A DNA stretch of 64,000 bases from contig NZ_JAJTWW010000010.1 in NCBI RefSeq assembly GCF_021729135.1, forward strand, positions 1-64,000. Direction: 5' to 3'. Made by a program: the position numbers and the translations under genes. This document shows positions 58,361-64,000 of this stretch, one piece after another; positions within the stretch are counted from its first letter, which is position 1, and the number at the start of each line of letters is the position of its first letter. The notes beneath the pieces are model-generated. The model did no database searches. It had not been told where the DNA came from and was given only the letters and a program-made list of their open reading frames with translations. The DNA is from Brevibacterium daeguense. Its GTDB lineage: Bacteria > Actinomycetota > Actinomycetes > Actinomycetales > Brevibacteriaceae.

Positions 58361-58665
58361 CGCGTCATCACCCGGGGCACGTCCGATCTCCTGGACTACG
58401 GGCATATTCGGCTGCAGCGCTGCCGCGAGTACGGCCGCTCAATGCAGTCAAGGGCAAGAAGGCGTTCTTCACCTACGAGGACCGGAAGAACATGCTGGAG
58501 GCGATCCGCTTCGTGGACCTCGTGATCCCGGAGGAGAACTGGGAGCAGAAGCTCGCCGACGTGGAGCAGTACCACGTCGACACGTTCGTCATGGGTGACG
58601 ACTGGACCGGCGAGTTCGACTTCCTCAAGGACGTGTGCGAAGTCGGGCACACGATCAGCTCCCGG
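58361..58665 (+). pseudogene. tagD: Glycerol-3-phosphate cytidylyltransferase (TagD-type) remnant
   Basis: Two pieces in different frames are recognisable. RVITRGTSDLLDYGHIRL (58361-58414) is the start of a TagD protein, but the catalytic HxGH has become DYGH. About 17 residues are then missing, and in the next frame NAVKGKKAFFTYEDRKNM, LVIPEENWEQKLADVEQYHV and VMGDDWTGEFDFLKDVCEV (from 58441) continue the fold. The C-terminal TxISTT segment is deleted, and the sequence ends against the convergent gene. TagD makes CDP-glycerol for teichoic acid. Confidence 0.85.
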
Positions 58666-59515
58666 CGTTCTCCTGTGATTCGTCGAATGGCCCGAACATG
58701 TCTTCCAGCTCCTCGATGAGCTTCTCCGCGCGATCCTCATCGGAGCTCGCGCTGGCGAGCGCTCTCAACTGGTCGAACAGAAGCGGTGCTGGAATCTCCC
58801 GCTGCTCGGCATCCCACGATTCGCTCCACGTGTTGCCCTCGAAGCGGCTTCCTTCAGCGAAGATCATGTATTCGACGTCGTCGATGCGAATGTCGTGCCC
58901 GAAATTCTCGTCAATCGCCTCGGCCCACTCGGTCAAGCTGTCGAGGAAGGTCTGGTAGCTCCGTGTGTCCCAATCATTGACGACGATGCGCCGGCCAGGG
59001 GCATGCGTTCCGAACCAGCGGTCGACCACCGCGTCCATGACGGGAGCGGGTTGAAGTTCAGGATGCTTAGCTGTGACGAAGTAGATGTACTTCGTGCCGA
59101 AGGCGGGACCCAGCCACTTCAGGAACTCGCGGGATTGCTGTCTACGCTCCGCTACCCGCGCAAACGCAGCAAGGCCGCCCTCTTGCTGCGCCACTTGGGC
59201 TACTTCAAGCAGCTCCGCCTTCGCTTCGGGACGATCAAGAATCCGCTTCGTTCTGAACGGGCCGTAGCCGGCTCTGCCGTAACCCCACAGCATTGCGAGC
59301 AGGAACACGCGCACTGCGGTCTCCTCGTCGACGACTTCGGGCGACTTCTCGACCGCTTGAACACGATCGAGACCTTCGGAGCCCAGGTCCTCGAAAAACT
59401 CGGCATACTCCGGGAGCCCTCGAATCCAGATCTCTGGGTTCCAGGTAGAAGCAACCTGTGTGGGTCGGCCGGCGCGGTCCCAGCGCTTGTATGTCTCGAT
59501 GAGAGCTTCAGGCAT
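58655..59515 (-). CDS. Hypothetical protein with an OGG-fold-like pattern
   Basis: A 286-residue protein without a firm family. YKRWDRAGRPTQVASTWNPE opens it, and WLGPAFGTKYIYFVTAKHPE followed by QPAPVMDAVVDRWF resembles the hairpin and basic strand seen in proteins described as having an 8-oxoguanine glycosylase (OGG) fold. The C-terminus is acidic. Third-position GC is lower than in the neighbours, consistent with horizontal gain. It lies convergent to the tagD remnant and may have been inserted when that locus was disrupted; that is inference. Confidence 0.62.
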   Translation of the reverse strand: MPEALIETYKRWDRAGRPTQVASTWNPEIWIRGLPEYAEFFEDLGSEGLDRVQAVEKSPEVVDEETAVRVFLLAMLWGYGRAGYGPFRTKRILDRPEAKAELLEVAQVAQQEGGLAAFARVAERRQQSREFLKWLGPAFGTKYIYFVTAKHPELQPAPVMDAVVDRWFGTHAPGRRIVVNDWDTRSYQTFLDSLTEWAEAIDENFGHDIRIDDVEYMIFAEGSRFEGNTWSESWDAEQREIPAPLLFDQLRALASASSDEDRAEKLIEELEDMFGPFDESQENAGS

Positions 59516-59781
59516 CGTCGTATGTCGACCTAATCACAATCTGCCGAGTTTCGCACCGCTGGTTACCCTCGCGTTGAGGAGGCTGCGATGGTGCGAATCC
59601 ACAGTGTGCCCCGGGCAGTGCCGTGACACGCCCTGCACTCGCGCCACCGCGCATTGCAGCGGGTCGCTCCGACGGCGCCAGCGCAGATCTTCCCGCCTGA
59701 AGCATCATCGCGAACAACACCGGCAGAGGCACCGGTCGCAGTGCCCAGCCCGGCTCGCGCAACAGCCCGAACGCCGGCTGC

Positions 59782-62472
59782 TCACCGCCGGTTTGGCACG
59801 CCCTCCCGTGCAGTCGGCCGCGCGGCCGTGCCGGTGCCGAACACAGCGGCGTGGAACTCGCCGATCACCTCGGCGTTGTAGGCGCCCCCATCGAAGGGTT
59901 CGGCTCGAACCTCGCCGCGAATGAACGACCTCATGCCTTCCGCCAGGGCTTCCACGTCCTGGCCGACGATCAGGCCTCCGCCGCCCGCCATGGCGCTGTG
60001 CACTGACCCGAAGTGCGTGGTGACCACGGGCAGCCCGAGCACCCGCGCCTCGAGGATGACGTCCGGCTGGCCCTCGTAGTTGCTCGACATCACGAAGCAG
60101 TCGCATTCGGCCATGAGCGCGAAGGGGTCGCGCAGCCAGCCCGTGAAGACCACCCATTCCGCAATGCCGAGGGACTGTGTGAGGGCGGTGAGCTCTCCTC
60201 GCAGCGGTCCGTCCCCGATGATGAGGAGCCGCGTGTTCTCGTTCTGCTCGTGCACCCGCGCGAATGCCCGGATCAGGCGCGCATGGTTCTTCTCCGGGGA
60301 CAGCCACCCGACGGTGACGAAGGTCGTCCAGTTGCCGCGGGAGATGAAGGTGCTGACCAGCTGCTGGCGGGAGGCTTCCGCCACCACGGTGTCGTAGGAG
60401 TACAGGCGACCCAGCTCGGCGATGACGTCGGTGAGCCGATTCAGGCTCATGGTCGGGGCATCGGAGGCGGAGAACCTGATCTGGTCCGTCCCGGACAGTA
60501 CTCGCTCCACGTCGATCGTGTTCCGGGCGCTGACGAACTTCGCGGCCGGCGCGAACTCCTGCAGGCTCTCTGCGTTGATCCGGCTGAGGCCGGGAGAGAC
60601 GGACACCAGTGCGTCGAATCCGCGGTAGAGCTTGAACACACCGTAGAGATTGTCCCGGTGCGGTCGTTCGCCATCGATCTCACGTTCCGCGTCGGCCCGG
60701 AGGTCGTCGTGGAGCCAGATCGCCTTCCGGGGCGCGGAGCCGTGCAGCATGAGCCTGGTCCAGTAGTTCGAGTACCCGCTGAAGTCGATCGCGGCGTCGA
60801 AGTCCGCATCCCCGAAGAGGCGCCGCCACTCCCACTGCCACAGACCTGCGTCGGCCAGGTGTGCGTTCCGCCAGTCGTCGGGGGCCTTGACCAGCTCGTC
60901 CATGCTGGCCTGCAGCGCGTACTGCAGCAGGCCCGGATCGCGGACGACGTGCCGGACGTGGTCGGGGATCAGGGCGGCGTTGGCTCGGTAATCCGGGCTG
61001 TCGGAGCGGCAGTACAGGGCGGTGACGTCGTAGGTGTTGGGATCCAGTCGGCTCAGGAGGTTGAGCGCGGAGGAGGTGATGCCGTTGGTGATCATCCCTC
61101 CCAAATAGATCGCCAACCGGGTCCGGCCGTCGCGGAAGCCGCGCCGGACGCGGTACCCGTCCTCGTTGCCGTTGAACACCACGTCGATGATCCGTCGGCT
61201 GACGTCACCGTCGTCGTGCGGGGTGAACCGCGCGGCGAGCTGCCGGTAGCGGTGGGCGGCCGCGGGGAACGGCTCGTCCAGACCGCCCCCGGCCAGGATG
61301 CGCGTCACGTTGTCGAGCAGCTCCGTCGATGTCGTCGACACCGGTCCCGGCATCTGCTCGATGTCGAGGTAGAGTCCGCGGCTGTCGGAGTAGCTGTGCA
61401 CATCCGGGATGTGCAGGGCCAGCGGCCGGCCGCTGGCGAGGTAGTCGACGAAGATGCTCGAGTAGTCGGACACGAGCAGATCGCTCAGCGCCAGCACCTC
61501 ATTGGCGGGCACATCGTTTGGGACGAGCACGCTGGCCAGGTCCGGGTCGTCCTTGAGCTGCTCGTACACGACCTGGTGCGCCTTGAGCAGGATCACCCAG
61601 TCGCGCAGCTGCGGATGCCTGCGCAGGGCCCCGATCGTCTCCCGGAGCGCCTGGACGTCGACGTCGGGACGAGAGAACGATTCGCCGCGCCACGTGGGTG
61701 CGAACGTGAGCACCTTCCGGCTGCCGGCGTCGATCCCGCGGTCGCGCAGCACCTGACGGGCGTGGACCCAGGCACCGGGACCGAACATGTGGTCAGTGCG
61801 CGGGTAGCCCTCTTCGATGATCGCGCCTTCGAATACGTTGCGCAGCCGGTACGCCGACAGGTACATCTGCTCGGTCATGAAGGAGTTCTGGGCGAGGAGG
61901 TAGTCGGCGGACATGAAGTTGCGGAGGATGTTGCGGGAGTCGACGGCGCCGTCGGCGATGTCGTAGCCCATCTTCTTCAGCGGCGTGCCGTGCCAGGTGT
62001 TGAGGTAGGTCTGCTCGGGCCGCTTGATGAAGTCGGTCGGGAAGGTTGCGTTGTTGACCAGGTACTGGCTGGTCTCCAGCACGCGGTAGTACTCCGGGGT
62101 CTTGTGGTCGACGAAGTGCACGCGCGGGTGTCCGGCGAACTCGGTGAGGAAGGCGGAGTCGGAGGCCTTCCGCGACAGCACCCAGGTGTGGGTGAACTCC
62201 GCGTAGCGAGGGCCGTCGATCATGGCGCGGAAGAGCGCCTCGGGATTGCACAGTGCCCCGTTGCCGGCGAAGGATTCCCAGACCACCGTCTTCGGCCTGA
62301 TCGGGGATCTCAGGGCGCTGGTGAAGGCGCGGGCGCTGAGTGCATTCGCCACGTATGACTGATTGCGGCGCAGGTGCTTCTTCCACGCCGGCAGCTCCTG
62401 GCGCAGATACGACTGGGCTGCGGACGGCAGCACCTTCTTGGCCTGCTCCCTGGCGACTCTGCCCAGATCCAT
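59782..62472 (-). CDS. CDP-glycerol glycerophosphotransferase fused to a GT4 glycosyltransferase
   Basis: An 896-residue protein likely to build a wall teichoic-acid-type polymer. Residues 50-430 are a TagB/TagF-type glycerophosphotransferase: VVWESFAGNGALCNPEALF, YLNTWHGTPLKKMGYD, FAPTWRGESFSRP, LLVSDYSSIFVDYLASGRP and the final YRQLAARFTPHDDGD. Residues 450-885 are a GT-B glycosyltransferase: IYLGGMITNGITSSALNLLS, then FVTVGWLSPEKNHARLIRAF, GDGPLRGEL, and the nucleotide-sugar site YEGQPDVILEARVLGLPVV. The start at 62472 (MDLGRVAREQ) fits the upstream GGAAAGG; GTG 62505 is an alternative. The CDP-glycerol supplier tagD next to it is broken. Confidence 0.88.
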   Translation of the reverse strand: MDLGRVAREQAKKVLPSAAQSYLRQELPAWKKHLRRNQSYVANALSARAFTSALRSPIRPKTVVWESFAGNGALCNPEALFRAMIDGPRYAEFTHTWVLSRKASDSAFLTEFAGHPRVHFVDHKTPEYYRVLETSQYLVNNATFPTDFIKRPEQTYLNTWHGTPLKKMGYDIADGAVDSRNILRNFMSADYLLAQNSFMTEQMYLSAYRLRNVFEGAIIEEGYPRTDHMFGPGAWVHARQVLRDRGIDAGSRKVLTFAPTWRGESFSRPDVDVQALRETIGALRRHPQLRDWVILLKAHQVVYEQLKDDPDLASVLVPNDVPANEVLALSDLLVSDYSSIFVDYLASGRPLALHIPDVHSYSDSRGLYLDIEQMPGPVSTTSTELLDNVTRILAGGGLDEPFPAAAHRYRQLAARFTPHDDGDVSRRIIDVVFNGNEDGYRVRRGFRDGRTRLAIYLGGMITNGITSSALNLLSRLDPNTYDVTALYCRSDSPDYRANAALIPDHVRHVVRDPGLLQYALQASMDELVKAPDDWRNAHLADAGLWQWEWRRLFGDADFDAAIDFSGYSNYWTRLMLHGSAPRKAIWLHDDLRADAEREIDGERPHRDNLYGVFKLYRGFDALVSVSPGLSRINAESLQEFAPAAKFVSARNTIDVERVLSGTDQIRFSASDAPTMSLNRLTDVIAELGRLYSYDTVVAEASRQQLVSTFISRGNWTTFVTVGWLSPEKNHARLIRAFARVHEQNENTRLLIIGDGPLRGELTALTQSLGIAEWVVFTGWLRDPFALMAECDCFVMSSNYEGQPDVILEARVLGLPVVTTHFGSVHSAMAGGGGLIVGQDVEALAEGMRSFIRGEVRAEPFDGGAYNAEVIGEFHAAVFGTGTAARPTAREGVPNRR

Positions 62473-62658
62473 CCTCGCCTGCCTTTCCCCACCGGTGGCG
62501 CTCACCGTGCGAGACGATGGTAGGCGGCCATCGTACTCCGAGATCGCGGGAAGAACCCAGGACGCCGGAAGAGCGGTTCAGTTCTCGCGCCGCCGTCACT
62601 GGTGCGCAGATATCTGAAGACGGTGTGAGCTGCTGGTGGAGGCGTGCCGCTCACCGCA

Positions 62659-62714
62659 CGAGGGAGCGACCCGGGAACGCAGCCTTCGCTGTCGTCTCCC
62701 GTGCCGCTCCCTCG
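62659..62714 (-). terminator. Long hairpin downstream of the small membrane-protein gene
   Basis: CGAGGGAGCG (62659-62668) pairs perfectly with CGCTCCCTCG (62705-62714), with further partial pairing of the 36 nt between them. It lies about 36 bp after the stop of the minus-strand gene at 62750 and upstream of the glycerophosphotransferase gene, so it probably separates their transcripts. Confidence 0.5.
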
Positions 62715-62749
62715 AACACAGGCCCACCGAATGGCGGCCTTGAGGTGTA

Positions 62750-63259
62750 TCAGTGGTTGCGGACAGTTTCGCTGTCGCGTGTGTGGCTGTCGGTGCGCTC
62801 GTCGTCGTCGCCCTCGATCTCCTTGGCCAGCAAGGCAGAGCCGATGGTCCAGATCAAAGCGGAGATGAGTGCGAACCATACGCCGAACTCGACGGAGAGA
62901 TCATCACCGCGCTCGAGTCCACCCATCGGGTCGATGGCGAAGGCCAAGCACTGCAGGGTGGCAGCGATGCCGACGGCCATCGAAACCAGGGTCAGTCCAC
63001 GATGCTGACGCCGCCGCGCACGCGCCGCCGCATAGATCATCGCGATGAGAAGACCTACGCCGAGGTAGGCGATGAAGGGCACTAGGGAATCAGTTTCGTA
63101 GCCGGACCGGGGGTCAGAATCGCCCCCGGGATTCACCCAGTTCAGGAATGGGGCGATGTTGAACAGGACGATGCCGATTGCGGCCACGATGAGTCCTGTG
63201 GTCTTGGCCCGACGTGGTGCGTGAGCCGTAGGTGAGGCGCCGGTGTGTTCTGCGGTCAT
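62750..63259 (-). CDS. Hypothetical four-helix membrane protein
   Basis: A 169-residue membrane protein of unknown family. Helices are TGLIVAAIGIVLFNIAPFLN, LVPFIAYLGVGLLIAMIYAA, LTLVSMAVGIAATLQCLAFA and FGVWFALISALIWTIGSALL; N-terminal 20 and C-terminal 25 residues are charged. GGAG is present before the ATG at 63259. Its upstream region has an imperfect palindrome (63311-63333) overlapping a possible TTGATT -35 element. Confidence 0.7.
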   Translation of the reverse strand: MTAEHTGASPTAHAPRRAKTTGLIVAAIGIVLFNIAPFLNWVNPGGDSDPRSGYETDSLVPFIAYLGVGLLIAMIYAAARARRRQHRGLTLVSMAVGIAATLQCLAFAIDPMGGLERGDDLSVEFGVWFALISALIWTIGSALLAKEIEGDDDERTDSHTRDSETVRNH

Positions 63260-63310
63260 GTCTACTCCGATTCACAATGGTGCACGAGAAGTACGATGAC
63301 TGCACTCCGA

Positions 63311-63333
63311 ATCAAGCAAGGTTCCTTGTTGAT
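63311..63333. promoter_or_regulatory. Inverted repeat upstream of the small membrane-protein gene
   Basis: ATCAA-G-CAAGG-TT-CCTTG-TTGAT: ten paired bases per arm with one unpaired G. It sits in the 261-bp gap between divergent genes and may control one or both of them. Confidence 0.45.
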
Positions 63334-63520
63334 CTGATCCATAGACTACAGCACGTCGCCAGGGGAGAAGTTCACCGGCGGTCGGGCATGGTGCTTCTGA
63401 TTTCGGCCTCGCGGTGCGCGAGCGGATAGTTCAGCGGTTTTCCACATTTCAGCGTGAAGCCGCACGTTCCGAACCCGCCGATCATTGAGCAGGGGTCTCG
63501 CGGGCTCTTACGTTGATCCG

Positions 63521-64000
63521 GTGCAGCGAAAATTCCGCCCTGAGATCCAGCTCCTCCGAGCTGTCGCCGTTCTCGCGGTCGTGATCTACCACATCTATCC
63601 GGACCGGTTGCCTGGCGGCTTCGTCGGGGTGGACGTCTTCTTCGTGATCTCGGGGTTCCTCATCACCTCGCACATCCTCCGTGAGGTCGAGACCAAGGGT
63701 CGGCTGTCCCTCCTGGAGTTCTGGACGAACAGAGCCAGGAGGATCCTGCCGGCCGCGACGGTCGCGATCGTGGTGATCGCGGTGGCCGCGCCCTTCTTCC
63801 TGCCGAACACCCAATGGACCAGTACTGCAATCCAGGGGATCGCGTCTGTGTTCTATGTGCAGAACTTCCTCCTGGCCGCCGGTTCGGTGGACTATCTGCG
63901 ACAGGACGCCGCCCACACGCCTTTCCAGCACTTCTGGTCACTGTCGGTCGAGGAGCAGTTCTACCTCTTCTGGCCGCTCGTGGTGGTCGCCGCCCTCGTG
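63521..64000 (+). CDS. Acyltransferase 3 (OafA/YrhL-type), 5' part
   Basis: The first 160 codons of a large membrane acyltransferase, cut by the right edge. It shows the family start RPEIQLLRAVAVLAVVIYHI (with the catalytic His), GGFVGVDVFFVISGFLIT, FWTNRARRILPA and FWSLSVEEQFYLFWPL. These proteins O-acetylate cell-surface polysaccharide or other wall polymers, in keeping with the glycerophosphotransferase gene nearby. The start is GTG at 63521; no strong ribosome-binding site is seen. Confidence 0.88.
   Translation, partial: MQRKFRPEIQLLRAVAVLAVVIYHIYPDRLPGGFVGVDVFFVISGFLITSHILREVETKGRLSLLEFWTNRARRILPAATVAIVVIAVAAPFFLPNTQWTSTAIQGIASVFYVQNFLLAAGSVDYLRQDAAHTPFQHFWSLSVEEQFYLFWPLVVVAALV

Noticed and set aside
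58157..58400. SAM riboswitch upstream of metN
   Set aside because: The inverted repeats present do not form the multi-helix layout of known SAM riboswitches.
59516..59781. A gene or tRNA in the 266-bp gap beside the OGG-fold-like gene
   Set aside because: No cloverleaf or T-loop signature was found and the short frames show no conserved residues.
60013..62358. A 781-codon plus-strand open frame
   Set aside because: It is antisense to the glycerophosphotransferase-glycosyltransferase gene; its translation is Val/Asp/Arg/Gly-rich without domains, the usual shadow of a high-GC gene.

Overview
The window is high-GC DNA with strong third-position G/C bias, ATGA-type start/stop overlaps, many GTG starts and a DUF222-type HNH endonuclease. 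Together with teichoic-acid-type genes this points to an actinomycete, probably Micrococcales (Brevibacterium-like is my guess; no rRNA or marker gene is present to settle it). No tRNA, rRNA, insertion sequence, integrase or CRISPR array was found.

Layout. 1-3.6 kb: a frameshifted HNH gene, an NTF2-fold protein, a succinate-semialdehyde dehydrogenase and a LysE exporter. 3.66-15.4 kb: a complete phosphonate uptake and C-P lyase locus (phnF, phnD, phnC, a fused phnE1-E2, then phnG, phnH, phnI, a fused phnJ-phnK, phnL, phnM and an IMPase-family gene), with a PHO-box-like repeat before phnG. 15.4-24.3 kb: an aldo/keto reductase, a PrsW protease, glucose-6-phosphate dehydrogenase facing 6-phosphogluconate dehydrogenase, two zinc alcohol/formaldehyde dehydrogenases and an aquaporin. 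24.3-34.6 kb: an FAD monooxygenase pair, then a stress island with three tandem-domain universal stress proteins, a Cys-rich copper-binding-type protein, a PNPOx-like protein, an MBL hydrolase and an MprF-like DUF2156 protein.

34.7-40.5 kb is a minus-strand redox operon: a secreted acidic/His-rich protein, ApbE, a ferric-reductase-type membrane protein, a NuoF-like flavoprotein and a ferredoxin, followed by an OmpR-type response regulator and its sensor kinase. An 11-bp-spaced direct repeat lies at the operon promoter. 40.6-41.9 kb is a gene graveyard where a deletion has joined a GH65 remnant to a universal stress protein remnant. 41.9-51.7 kb holds CorA, a flavodoxin, a DUF4389 protein with a collagen-like tail, two paralogous small STAS-like proteins, a HIT-like protein, MgtC, formate-THF ligase, small membrane proteins and a FabL-like SDR.

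51.8-54.3 kb is a tightly coupled alkylation-repair operon (ECF-type sigma factor, Ogt, AlkB, Tag). A protoglobin and a thioredoxin follow, then a metNIQ methionine transporter whose metN is frameshifted. 58.3-64 kb is a wall-polymer region: a decayed tagD, an OGG-fold-like protein, a large glycerophosphotransferase-glycosyltransferase, a small membrane protein and an acyltransferase cut by the right edge.

Most notable are the PhnJ-PhnK and PhnE-PhnE fusions in one C-P lyase locus lacking phnN and phnP, the sigma-factor-led alkylation operon, the ApbE/ferric-reductase/NuoF redox operon with its own two-component system, and a group of genes whose -10 element lies exactly 6 nt before the start codon, suggesting leaderless mRNAs.
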